DNA of 64,000 nt from an uncultured Kiritimatiellota bacterium (GTDB taxonomy: Bacteria; Verrucomicrobiota; Kiritimatiellia; RFP12; UBA1067). The notes beneath the pieces were generated by a model. It searched no databases, had not been told where the DNA came from, and was given only the letters and a program-made list of their open reading frames with translations. Numbering within the stretch: position 1 is the stretch's first letter; every line of letters starts with the position of its first letter. The position numbers and the translations under genes are program-made. The stretch covers positions 5,464 to 69,463 of the forward strand of contig CAKTUI010000006.1 in assembly GCA_934621385.1 (NCBI GenBank). Direction: 5' to 3'. This document shows positions 35,172-43,249 of the stretch, in pieces.

Positions 35172-36161
35172 TCAAGATTTGATTGCCCCCTTCCATCCGC
35201 GACCAATGACGAGAGGCAACAGCCAAATCCAATGAGGCGCAAAGATCCAAGGTTCAGACATGCCCCAGCCGATGACGCAGTGAATGCCAACATCCACTGC
35301 AAGATATGAAGCATACGTGATCAGCAAGGGGTATTGGCGGAAACGAATTAACGCACAGAGACCCAAGAGTGCCGCAGGATAAACAAGGCAAGCCTGAACA
35401 AGACCCACCGGACGGATAAAAAAGCCATAGAGTTCGGTGGCAATATGACGATTCTCCGGAATCCAAGAAAGCGTTGCTGTAATTCCAGATCCAATGCCTC
35501 GACCTGTTAGATAGGCGCGGACAGCAAATGCACCAACTCCCAGAAGCACGCAGAAAACCGAGGCACCTGTAATTTTCGCCTTCTTTTTCCAATCACCACA
35601 AGTCGCCACATAAGCCAAAATGGGCTTGATTCCATTCGTCAGCGTAATCAATCCATTCAATACGGCCAAGACGCACACCATGACTGGAAAGGCATAATGT
35701 CCCCAGCGTTCCGTCACATATCGTCCATCTGTCATCGTATAAATACTTCCGACAAGTACGAACTGCGCCAGCGGGAAACTCTCCGGAATCCCTGCGATGA
35801 GCCAAGTAGTTGGAAAACTCAGCCAAACGATGAACCCAATCCAGCCCGCCATTCGCCAGATGAGCCAAGCTGTCGCCGTCGCAACCGCCGGCATCACAAG
35901 GAGATAGGCTTCATTCCAAATATGCTGCAACACAACCAAGGGCGAGGCAACGATCCCGAGTCCCGGGTGACGGAATCCAAAGTAGCCAATCCACCGCCAG
36001 TCACTAATCTGCTCGACAAAGGCCCGATAATCCCAACCCCAGACTTCATCCAGCCTATGTGCGTTCACATACCCACGTAGCACCACGGCAAAAGCCACAA
36101 ATGCCGCGTAGATACCAATCCAAACAGCCGCCATCCAATGGAATTGTCGCTTCTGATACAT
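35172..36161 (-). CDS. Polytopic membrane protein (GT-C-like), surface polysaccharide locus
   Basis: 329 residues, about eight to nine membrane segments (for example AAVWIGIYAAFVAFAVVL, FGFRHPGLGIVASPLVVL, FPVMVCVLAVLNGLITL). RHPGLG in the first third recalls the 'FRHPLLP' of bacterial DUF6080-type GT-C proteins. Likely transfers a sugar or modifies a lipid-linked glycan at the periplasmic side. Last gene of the WecG-containing sub-operon. Confidence 0.65.
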   Translation of the reverse strand: MYQKRQFHWMAAVWIGIYAAFVAFAVVLRGYVNAHRLDEVWGWDYRAFVEQISDWRWIGYFGFRHPGLGIVASPLVVLQHIWNEAYLLVMPAVATATAWLIWRMAGWIGFIVWLSFPTTWLIAGIPESFPLAQFVLVGSIYTMTDGRYVTERWGHYAFPVMVCVLAVLNGLITLTNGIKPILAYVATCGDWKKKAKITGASVFCVLLGVGAFAVRAYLTGRGIGSGITATLSWIPENRHIATELYGFFIRPVGLVQACLVYPAALLGLCALIRFRQYPLLITYASYLAVDVGIHCVIGWGMSEPWIFAPHWIWLLPLVIGRGWKGAIKS

Positions 36162-36232
36162 GAATCAATAACTCATTTCAGAATTGCCAAATTTGGATAA
36201 CACTGGAAATAATAAAGAAGCCATGAAGAATT

Positions 36233-37195
36233 TTATATCTGCGGAATAGTCTCTCGCAGGGCTTCACAAAGGCTCTCGACGCACCCGCTTCGAAAGAGCC
36301 TAATAGTTCCTGGGTGCCGATTCGCAACAGCGACAACTCCCGGATTATCGCTCGCCACGATCGGTCTTCCCAATTGTAAGTATTCAAATAATTTGAGCGG
36401 ATAATTCCATTTCAAACTCGGAACCGATAGGTAAGGAACAAGCAAGGCGCGGCATTCCCGTAGCCGCGCAAACGCCTCTTGTTGGGTCAAGCGACCCGCA
36501 AAGGTCACGGCCTCGCTTACCTTCACCGACGGTGGATTGCCAATCCAAAGACAACTCACGCCACCCATTCGCCGTAGGGCTTCCGACACCAGAGGTCCAC
36601 CCTTAGCCCAAGTCCAATTGCTCAAGACACCAATATCATACCTGAGACAAGGCGAATTTTCAATTTTAGTTGGACAAAGATCCCTAAACGCGTCCTGCAT
36701 TCGAAGTTCAACCTGTCCCGGAGAAGGATGATACCCTATCTCCTCCAGAAGACCTGGATGAATGTTAAGAACAATTCGATCTGCCGACAGAGCCAATCGC
36801 CGCCACATCCAATCAATCAATCGGCGCAACCACCGATAATGGTCGCGATACCCGAGACTTGGAGGATCCCAGAGAAACATCGTCCATGCGCACCCCTTGC
36901 GATGTTTCAACTGACGCGCCAAGAAAAGACAAGGAAAGTCAAATCCGGTGAAAAGTACCGTATCCTTGTCAACAATCCTCTCCAACAAATGAAAAAGAGA
37001 CCCAAAAGAATGATAGTAAACAATGCGAGAACAGCGCACGGCAATCGAATCCGGCACCTGGGAATCAGCAGGCACACACAAGGTTGTCTTATAGGAAGAA
37101 ACGACCTCAAGTGGCTTCAAATAGACATTCGCATGAGGTGTAATCCAACTTGCAGACAAGTTGCTTCGTGTAATATAGACCGCCCGACGGTTCAT
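36233..37195 (-). CDS. Glycosyltransferase, GT4-like
   Basis: 320 residues from ATG 37195, whose ATGA overlaps the stop of the preceding gene; AAAGGG is just upstream. The C-terminal Rossmann domain has the GT-B donor-site pattern: IGVLSNWTWAKGGPLVSEAL, VTFAGRLTQQEAFARLRECRALLVPY, and the E-x7-E-type region NYPLKLFEYLQLGRPIVASDNPGV. The N-terminal acceptor domain is shorter than usual. Probably adds a sugar in the polysaccharide repeat unit. Confidence 0.8.
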   Translation of the reverse strand: MNRRAVYITRSNLSASWITPHANVYLKPLEVVSSYKTTLCVPADSQVPDSIAVRCSRIVYYHSFGSLFHLLERIVDKDTVLFTGFDFPCLFLARQLKHRKGCAWTMFLWDPPSLGYRDHYRWLRRLIDWMWRRLALSADRIVLNIHPGLLEEIGYHPSPGQVELRMQDAFRDLCPTKIENSPCLRYDIGVLSNWTWAKGGPLVSEALRRMGGVSCLWIGNPPSVKVSEAVTFAGRLTQQEAFARLRECRALLVPYLSVPSLKWNYPLKLFEYLQLGRPIVASDNPGVVAVANRHPGTIRLFRSGCVESLCEALRETIPQI

Positions 37196-38049
37196 CGTAT
37201 ACCCTTTACATTCGGCCAGCGTGGATTCTTCCCATAACGTCCACCCCGCGTCAATAGATTCCAGATAGCATTGAACGGCGGGCACCCCCACCATCTCATT
37301 CGATAGAATAGGGTCACTTCCAGTTTTCGCAAAACACTTGCCCGAATATTTGGCACGAGCAACCCATTCGGCAACAGCGTCTGAGTCGCGTCAATACAAT
37401 GCGGCGCAAAGGAACGCAGGCCATTTTCCGCCAAATTCTGCCGCGCTGCGTCGCCCGAGCACACAGTTCGCCGCCCTCCTGCAATATGCCCATAATCATG
37501 AAACTGATGCTCCACCCGAACGAAATAACTCGCATCAATAACAGGGACTCGTTTCCGCAGGCAATAGGCAACCAGTGCACTGTCGCAGTAGGATCGACCC
37601 ATCACAACGGGCGGCAAATCGAGAAATAGACCTCGTCGGAACAAAAAATAATCCATTCCGCACGAACGATGCAACCGTTTCTCACCGTCTCCAGTCCGAT
37701 CAATACGCTGCCCCGTCAGCAAGAAATTTCCCCGTGGCATCGCCTCACACACCTTCATAAGCGAACCATCAAACAGAAGATCGCCATTCGAATAAAGGAA
37801 CAATTCCGATTCCGTATGCGTGAACAACCATTTCACCATCGCATTAAATGTGGGGACTCGTCCATTTCCCGGCAGGACTACCGTCCGCACATCCAATCCC
37901 AAGTCTTCCGCCCCACACGCGGATGTCTCAAAATTCAAGATCTCAACGCCGGGAAAGAACTCCCGCCAATTTGAAAGGGCCTTTCGTTGGATCTCCCCAG
38001 AAACCCCAATTGGCGGTTTAAGTGATGTGAAGACAACAAGCTTCATCAT
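37192..38049 (-). CDS. Probable glycosyltransferase (GT-A-like)
   Basis: 285 residues. VVFTSLKPPIG at the N-terminus and ELFLYSNGDLLFDGSLMKVCEAM (~residues 82-104) with an N-G-D motif that may take the DxD position, together with FLLTGQRIDRTGDGEK and SCGMDYFLFRRGLF. These match the layout of GT-A enzymes in polysaccharide loci, though not a family I can name. Between a WecG-like and a GT4 gene in one operon. Confidence 0.62.
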   Translation of the reverse strand: MMKLVVFTSLKPPIGVSGEIQRKALSNWREFFPGVEILNFETSACGAEDLGLDVRTVVLPGNGRVPTFNAMVKWLFTHTESELFLYSNGDLLFDGSLMKVCEAMPRGNFLLTGQRIDRTGDGEKRLHRSCGMDYFLFRRGLFLDLPPVVMGRSYCDSALVAYCLRKRVPVIDASYFVRVEHQFHDYGHIAGGRRTVCSGDAARQNLAENGLRSFAPHCIDATQTLLPNGLLVPNIRASVLRKLEVTLFYRMRWWGCPPFNAIWNLLTRGGRYGKNPRWPNVKGIR

Positions 38050-38838
38050 TCAATTTTTCCCATAAGCGGTCGTTCTGACTGGACGACGGGAAATCCGCAC
38101 ACGAACAAACTCAAACAAGAGAATCGCCGCCGCCCTCGGGACACACCACATATTGCGCCTAAACGTGCGCCGACCGCCCGACACGAGCCGCCAAAGCCAA
38201 CAAAGCCCCACCCGATGAACCCATTCAGGCACCTGCGGAACACGCCCCGTATAAAAATCAAAAACCGCACCGACAGGCAACAACACGGGTACGCCAAGAT
38301 CGTGCAAATGCCGCGCACACCATTTCTCCTGCTTCGGGCTACCCAATGCCACCCACATGAAATCTGGTTTGGCGGATGAAATCAACTCCTTCTGCCGCGC
38401 CCACTCTTCGGGTGTCACCTCACCAAATGGCGGCGTATAGGCTCCTACAATCTGCACCCCTGGAAATTGCCTTCGCATCTTCTCGGCCAATTCTGCCGCG
38501 ACACCAGGCCCTGCACCATAAAAAAAGTGCCGCCAGCCTCGTTTCACGCCAAAGGACAGTGCCTTGGGGAATACATGTGGTCCTATCACTCGTTCCGGCA
38601 AGCGTCCACCGCAAATCCGTGCCAGCATTTTCGTCACTTGCCCGTCCGCCAAGACAGCATCCGCCCGCCTGTAGGCAAGGGCAAGTTCTTCTTCCTGCCA
38701 ACCATGCGCAAGACCATTCGCATCGCAAAAACACGCAAAATGCACGCGCCCATCCTGTCGCCATTCATCCATTGCCGCCAGCAACTCTTCGTAGGTGCAC
38801 GCAGCGACATCCCATTTATGTAAAGTTATCTTCTTCAT
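38050..38838 (-). CDS. WecG/TagA/CpsF family (GT26) glycosyltransferase
   Basis: 262 residues from ATG 38838. Family signatures: CFCDANGLAHGW, ADGQVTKMLARICGG, FFYGAGPGVAAELAEKM, GAYTPPFGEVTPEEW, MWVALGSPKQEKW and LPVGAVFDFYTGRVPQVPEWV. Such enzymes add the second sugar (often ManNAc-type) to undecaprenyl-diphosphate-GlcNAc, an early step of repeat-unit assembly. First gene of a four-gene run ending at 35172. Confidence 0.9.
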   Translation of the reverse strand: MKKITLHKWDVAACTYEELLAAMDEWRQDGRVHFACFCDANGLAHGWQEEELALAYRRADAVLADGQVTKMLARICGGRLPERVIGPHVFPKALSFGVKRGWRHFFYGAGPGVAAELAEKMRRQFPGVQIVGAYTPPFGEVTPEEWARQKELISSAKPDFMWVALGSPKQEKWCARHLHDLGVPVLLPVGAVFDFYTGRVPQVPEWVHRVGLCWLWRLVSGGRRTFRRNMWCVPRAAAILLFEFVRVRISRRPVRTTAYGKN

Positions 38839-38866
38839 CTTACCACTCTTCCTTCTTGATGCGGTG

Positions 38867-39370
38867 CTACTCTTTAACAATAATCCGCCACGACCCTCGC
38901 GTTCCACCGACCCGCTCGACGATTTCCTTAGCCTTCAGGGCGGAAAGTTGCTTATCAAGCGTATTTTTCCTAATTCCGAGCGATTCCGCCATCTTCCGAA
39001 TGGAAATCTTCGGATCTCGCTTCAGAATTTCACAAATCCGCCGTTGTTCACCTGGCAGGGAGCCCAATGCATTGTCCCCCCTATTGCCCCCCCTATTGTC
39101 CGTAGCCTCCGAAACCGCCGCCCGACGTCTGATGACCAAGCGAATGGCATTTCCAAAATCGGCGACCTCCAATGTACCAAGCCCCGCCTCTCTGACTGCC
39201 CGCTGAACACACAACAGCCCACTCCCCCAGTTCTCGATGAAAAACATATAGGCAAAAACTGCCGCGATGACCTTGTTTCGACATTCCGAATGGCCGACAA
39301 TCACCTCGTTCGGAACGCGCTTGAACTCAAGTTCGGCCGTTTCACCGCGTCGGATATCGTCAATCAGCAT
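38867..39370 (-). pseudogene. AlbA_2/RecG-like protein with large internal deletion
   Basis: The 22 N-terminal residues (MLIDDIRRGETAELEFKRVPNE) match the start of AlbA_2/Schlafen-type 'divergent AAA-4' proteins. The next part, SECRNKVIAAVFAYMFFIENWGSG, matches the region near the end of the HATPase-like domain of the same family, so some 300 residues in between are missing, in frame. A C-terminal winged helix is intact (ISIRKMAESLGIRKNTLDKQLSALKAKEIVERVG). The remnant still has an intact reading frame of 167 codons and might make a small DNA-binding protein. Confidence 0.65.
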
Positions 39371-39534
39371 GACACACCCCCGTCTTTTTGCGCAAAACCA
39401 ACACATCCAAACGGCGCATTCTGCCGCGCAACAAACTCATTGAGCGAAAGCGCCACCACATCAAGGCCAATCGCCAAAAATTGCGCCATTGCACGCAGAA
39501 GCGCGGCAGAAATCTTCCTTTCACCAACTTTCAC
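39364..39534 (-). CDS. Short hypothetical protein with GTG start
   Basis: 56 residues if read from the GTG at 39534, which lies six bases after a TATAAT box; longer readings would cross the promoter. Sequence ERKISAALLRAMAQFLAIGLDVVALSLNE looks helical. It overlaps the start of the decayed AlbA_2 gene by 7 bp. Could be part of that gene's original leader or a real small protein. Not recognised. Confidence 0.4.
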   Translation of the reverse strand: MKVGERKISAALLRAMAQFLAIGLDVVALSLNEFVARQNAPFGCVGFAQKDGGVSC

Positions 39535-39540
39535 GCACTT

Positions 39541-39546
39541 ATTATA
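39541..39546 (-). promoter_or_regulatory. -10 element (GTATAAT) before the short GTG ORF
   Basis: Minus-strand TTAGTGTATAATAAGTGC is followed by GTG (39534). It also reads toward the AlbA_2 remnant. Confidence 0.55.
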
Positions 39547-39570
39547 CACTAATCCGCGAAACCTCACAAT

Positions 39571-39872
39571 CGCGAATTTTTGAGAATCCTAAAGTTCAAG
39601 TTTAGAATCCTCAAAATCAACCGTCTTCACGACTTCCTTCTTTTCAATCAGCACCCGACTGAGTAGCCGTACTGCCCACGAAACGAAATCACACGACACG
39701 TCAAATTCTATTCAAATGTGAATAGCTCAAGTTTGAATAGGTTTTGATTCGGCCGGTAGACAAGTTGTGCACTCCTCGCGAGTCCGCAGGCCTCTCTGAT
39801 TGTAGAAACAATTAAACTTCCGCAAAAAGAGTTACTCCCGCCAATCATCCGTTATCAACACGATTAGTCCTT
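39571..39872. other. Gene-free A/T-rich stretch with dyad repeats
   Basis: About 300 bp without a gene. Two dyad units (TTTGAGAATCCTAAA at 39579-39593 and TTTAGAATCCTCAAA at 39601-39615) have centres exactly 22 bp apart. A second cluster at 39706-39742 has CTATTCAAA, GTGAATAG and TTTGAATAG in alternating orientation, not on the 22-bp lattice. Confidence 0.6.
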
Positions 39873-41145
39873 TCATGCACCCATAAGGATGTCTGGCTCA
39901 AGCAAGAATGGAATGACTCCAACAAAGACAACACCTTCCGCATTTTGCCAAAGTCGCTCGTTCCCTCCCGTGATGACGATGCGGCGAAAGAAGTCATCCG
40001 CCTTTCTAAACGGACGAATTTCACTCGCAAGTTTCCCATGGTCATCAATGTTTAAGGCTGACTGAATGTAGACACGTCTGAACCCGCTATTAACGACAAA
40101 ATCAATCTCAAGTTCCTTGCGGACGCTCTTCCCCTTCTCGTCTTTCTCCACTGTCTGCACAACACCAACATCAACGCTGTACCCACGACGCAGCAATTCG
40201 CAATAAATCACATTCTCCATCAAATGAGTCCGCTCAATTTGCCGAAAATTGAGTCTCGCGTTTCGCAGCCCCGTGTCAACGCAATAGTACTTGGCCGCAC
40301 CTTCGAGATACTTTCGCCCCTTCACATCATAACGCAAGGTTTTCTCAAATAAGAAAGAACGGCACAGAATCTCCAGATAACGCGCAACGGTCTGCGGACA
40401 AGCCGACAATGCCGCCGTTGTTGTCAGAGTATCCGAAATGCGCTTGGCATTGGTCAACCCACCGATGGCAGTTGAAATGACATCACAAACGGCACCAAGG
40501 GCCACTTCGTTCTTTAACGAATACCGCTCCACAATATCCGCGAAATAGACGCGCCCAAACAAACTTTTGAGATAAGATTCACGCGAACGCTGGTCGGGCG
40601 ACAAAACTGCCAATGATCCCGCCCCAGACAAGATAATCCTCCCACGCATCGGACTTTTCCTTTCCGCCAATCTGGTAATACTCCGCAAACGAAAGTGGCC
40701 ACAGGCGAATCACGGCACCCCGATCTCGGAAATTCGTCGCAATATCTTCGGACAGCATTTCCGAATTGGAACCCGTCACATAGACATCCGCCTTTTTCAT
40801 CAATGTCGTCAGAACATCATAAAATGTTACGCCATCTCCCTCAAGCGGCTTGCACTCTTGAATCTCATCAATAAGTACGTACATCTGTCGCCCATCAGAA
40901 AGCAACCGTTCCTTGACATATAACGAAAGCGCACGCGGATTGCGCAGAAATTCAAATTCGTCCTCATCAAGCCGAACCTCAATAATCTGCTCGTCGGCAA
41001 CGCCCGCTTCGCGCAGATAGTCCCGGAAGATATTGAAGAGAAAGTAACTCTTTCCACAACGCCGAATGCCAGTAATCACCTTCACAAGGCCATTCAGCAT
41101 AAATTTTCTAATCTGGTCAAGATAGAACTTTCTTTCGATTCTCAT
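39873..41145 (-). pseudogene. DUF4143-type AAA ATPase, frameshifted
   Basis: Two overlapping frames make one protein. The first (40579-41145) starts MRIERKFYLDQIRKFM and has Walker A ITGIRRCGKSYFLFNI, Walker B YVLIDEIQECK and TGSNSEMLS. The second (39873-40688) continues with LAVLSPDQRSRESYLKSLFGRVYFADIVERY and the DUF4143 C-terminal domain. The join lies near 40610-40618 in GGGATCATTGG: removing one base gives WGGILAVLS, the expected 'GGLPAVLS'-like sequence. Such ATPases are common stand-alone genes of unclear function, often horizontally moved. Either a real frameshift or a sequence error. Confidence 0.75.
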
Positions 41146-41181
41146 TCTTAAATATTCCGTAGAAATCTACAGAACATTCAA

Positions 41182-41187
41182 ATGATA
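41182..41187 (-). promoter_or_regulatory. Extended -10 promoter (TGGTATCAT) of the ATPase gene
   Basis: Minus-strand GAGATGTGGTATCATTTG, about 36 bp upstream of the ATG at 41145. Confidence 0.55.
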
Positions 41188-41960
41188 CCACATCTCATCG
41201 CCTCCCGTCAACCCCGCCACACCAAGCATAGACACTCCCAACTAACGAAACATGGATATTATGCCATATTTAGCGCATCAGAAACGAAAGAATCAAAGAT
41301 TATTTATCGAAATTGAATAATTATTCACCCACCATTAGCCTTCATGCGTTTTTCCCGTCGCCTCAAGACCTGTGCCGTCCGACCCGACACCCCCACCTGC
41401 GTCAAAATAAGCACGCCAGACATTCTTATTCCTCCATTTTTGTCGAAATAAGAAAAAACGGTCTCCGCAAATGCTTATTTCAACACGCGGCCGATCTCAC
41501 TGCGGCAAAATAAAAAACAAAAACCTCTCGCGCCAGCAAAAGCACATTCAGCGAAAGAAGCGTCTCTTCATTTTGCTGCGCTCAGGCTCTTGTGGCTCGC
41601 ATATCACCGCGCCTCGCCCTGCGCCGTCCGCGCCGTCGCCCACGCGGGATTCTGCACCCAGCACTCGTGGGCACGACTCATCCGCGAATGTCCCTCGCAA
41701 ATCGGCTTCCTCATGAGAAAATCTGCAAATATCCGCTGCTGACGAACCATCATCAGCGTCTTCGGCCCCTTCAGTCCGTTGCCCTCGTGGCCGTACTTAC
41801 GCACACGCTTCAACTCGCAGAAAAAGCGGAAATTGGCTGTCCGGGGGGCCTGCGCGAGACGAAGGTCTGGCCAACTCTCCACTATAGCCAAGACGACAGA
41901 TTGCGTTTCCACATCTGAACCTGCGGAAACGTCGACAAAATGACAATAGCACATAGGCAG
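41188..41960. other. Intergenic region with scattered inverted repeats
   Basis: Part of a 1.26-kb stretch between the frameshifted ATPase and the HU-like gene. The first half is A/T-rich. At 41401-41482 four half-sites AATAAG / CTTATT alternate in orientation, irregularly spaced (19, 22, 27 bp). An open frame at 41604-41954 is listed separately. Nothing else is recognised. Confidence 0.5.
41604..41954 (-). CDS. Possible hypothetical protein
   Basis: 116 codons on the minus strand. From about codon 50 on, codon use is gene-like with many G/C-ending codons, and the sequence (FCELKRVRKYGHEGNGLKG, HECWVQNPAWAT) is not low-complexity. No ribosome binding site or promoter is convincing, and I recognise no family. 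It may be a decayed fragment or a chance frame. Confidence 0.25.
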   Translation of the reverse strand: MCYCHFVDVSAGSDVETQSVVLAIVESWPDLRLAQAPRTANFRFFCELKRVRKYGHEGNGLKGPKTLMMVRQQRIFADFLMRKPICEGHSRMSRAHECWVQNPAWATARTAQGEAR

Positions 41961-41987
41961 AAATGGCCCCGAACAGGCAAACCGAAA

Positions 41988-42067
41988 ATGATGCTGTTCT
42001 CCAACACGGGAGACGCTGTTCTCTCGATCGGGAGAACAGCGTCTCTTGATTGAGAGAACAGCGTCTC
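41988..42067. repeat. 22-bp-lattice array, GAGAACAGCGTCTC units
   Basis: Units start at 41988 (degenerate left half), 42010, 42032 and 42054, exactly 22 bp apart. The 42010 unit is GAGACGCTGTTCTC, the exact reverse complement of the next two (GAGAACAGCGTCTC). The 8-bp spacers are CAACACGG, TCGATCGG, TTGATTGA. A degenerate half follows at 42076. The HU-like gene starts 340 bp further on. Confidence 0.85.
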
Positions 42068-42406
42068 TCGGTCAGGGAGTCATCCGTCCCACACACATAG
42101 GGAGAATTCCATGTCCCCTTCTCCTCTCTATATAGGGCAACGACACGCCCACCTATTTGATTGCACACAAGACAAGGACTCTTACGCTTCCCCGGTAGCC
42201 ACATTGTCCCATCACCATCCGTTCCACCGACAACCCGTCCCTGCAAGGGACCGGCGAAGGACTCCACCATGTAACGGAATCGACACTTGTCGCGACTTCA
42301 GAAACGGTGGGTCTCGTGAATGCAAAATCACCGAGACCCACCCCCACGGAAGCGCGGCGCGTGCCGCGCACGTCGGGATAACCAACAACAAGAAAGGAAA
42401 CAACAA

Positions 42407-43132
42407 ATGACAAGCAAACCCAAACTCAAGTACCGGATCATCCCCGGCAAAAACCCCCACACGGGCATCGCCCTCCTGCGGCCAATCATCGCCGAGCGCG
42501 AGACCCTGCGCACCGACCAGGTCGTCGAGTACGCCCTCAAGGCCGGCTACGTGCGCGGACAGTTCCACGACATGCGCGGCGCACTGAACGGCTTCATTGA
42601 GGCAATCCAGCAGCTCGGCCGCGACGGCAAGAGCGTCAACCTCAGCGACTGGCTGCGCATCCACGGCGAGCTCACCGGCTCGGTGGATGCCACGCGCCAG
42701 CTCGGGCCGAAGAACGGCTACAAGGTCGTCATCTCCCCGCTCAAGGAGCTGAAACGGTCCGTCTCGGACTTCAGCTGGACGAACGTGGACGAGCCGGCGG
42801 CGGCCGTCAGGGTGGACCACGTGTACGCGGCGGGCTCCAGCGCGGACGGCGTGGTCGAGAAGTCCAAGCGCATCGTGGTGAACGGGCGGAACCTCGCGTA
42901 CGACGCGGCGCTCGGCGACCAGGTGGTCATCGCGTGGACGGACGCGGAGGGCGAGGCGCAGAACGCGGCGCTCACGCCGGTGGAGTCGGACGCATACCGC
43001 ATGGCGTTCGAGTGGCCGGCATCGCTGAGCGAGCTTGAGAGCGGCGCGGCGCTGACGCTGACCTTCACCCTGCACGGCGGCGTGAAGGACTCTCCCGCCC
43101 AAATCGTCGTCAAGAAGCTGACGCTCGGCTAA
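42407..43132 (+). CDS. HU-like DNA-binding protein with C-terminal Ig-like domain
   Basis: 241 residues from ATG 42407, preceded by AGAAAGGAAA. The N-terminal ~120 residues (LKYRIIPGKNPHTG, LRTDQVVEYALKAGYVRGQFHDMRGALNGFIEAIQQLGRDGKSVNLSDWLRIHGELTG) match the Bvu_2165-type IHF-like domain of Bacteroidetes and PVC proteins. The C-terminal ~95 residues resemble the DUF4469 Ig-like module (LAYDAALGDQVVIAW, LTLTFTLHGGVKDSPAQIVVKKL). Chromosome-architecture role is likely. It is the only plus-strand gene in the 35-64 kb part. Confidence 0.82.
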   Translation: MTSKPKLKYRIIPGKNPHTGIALLRPIIAERETLRTDQVVEYALKAGYVRGQFHDMRGALNGFIEAIQQLGRDGKSVNLSDWLRIHGELTGSVDATRQLGPKNGYKVVISPLKELKRSVSDFSWTNVDEPAAAVRVDHVYAAGSSADGVVEKSKRIVVNGRNLAYDAALGDQVVIAWTDAEGEAQNAALTPVESDAYRMAFEWPASLSELESGAALTLTFTLHGGVKDSPAQIVVKKLTLG

Positions 43133-43157
43133 CGAATGCAAAATTAACCAATGGGCG

Positions 43158-43200
43158 AACCTGCCTCGCTCGCGTTGTCAAGGCGCGAGTGAGACAGGTT
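43158..43200 (+). terminator. Hairpin terminator of the HU-like gene
   Basis: AACCTGCCTCGCTCGCG (43158-43174) pairs with CGCGAGTGAGACAGGTT (43184-43200), 17 positions with two mismatches, 9-nt loop, 25 bp after the stop codon. No strong U-run. Confidence 0.65.
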
Positions 43201-43249
43201 GACAGGGGGTTTGTATCCCCTTCCCAATTCTGATCACCCCACTTCGGCT

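Noticed and set aside
41401..41482. Fourth 22-bp lattice array from AATAAG/CTTATT half-sites
   Set aside because: Spacing is 19, 22 and 27 bp, so the lattice is not kept; in A/T-rich DNA this may be chance.
42212..43141. 309-codon minus-strand frame over the HU-like gene
   Set aside because: His/Arg/Val-biased translation typical for the antisense of a GC-rich gene; the plus-strand HU-like gene has a ribosome binding site and recognisable domains.
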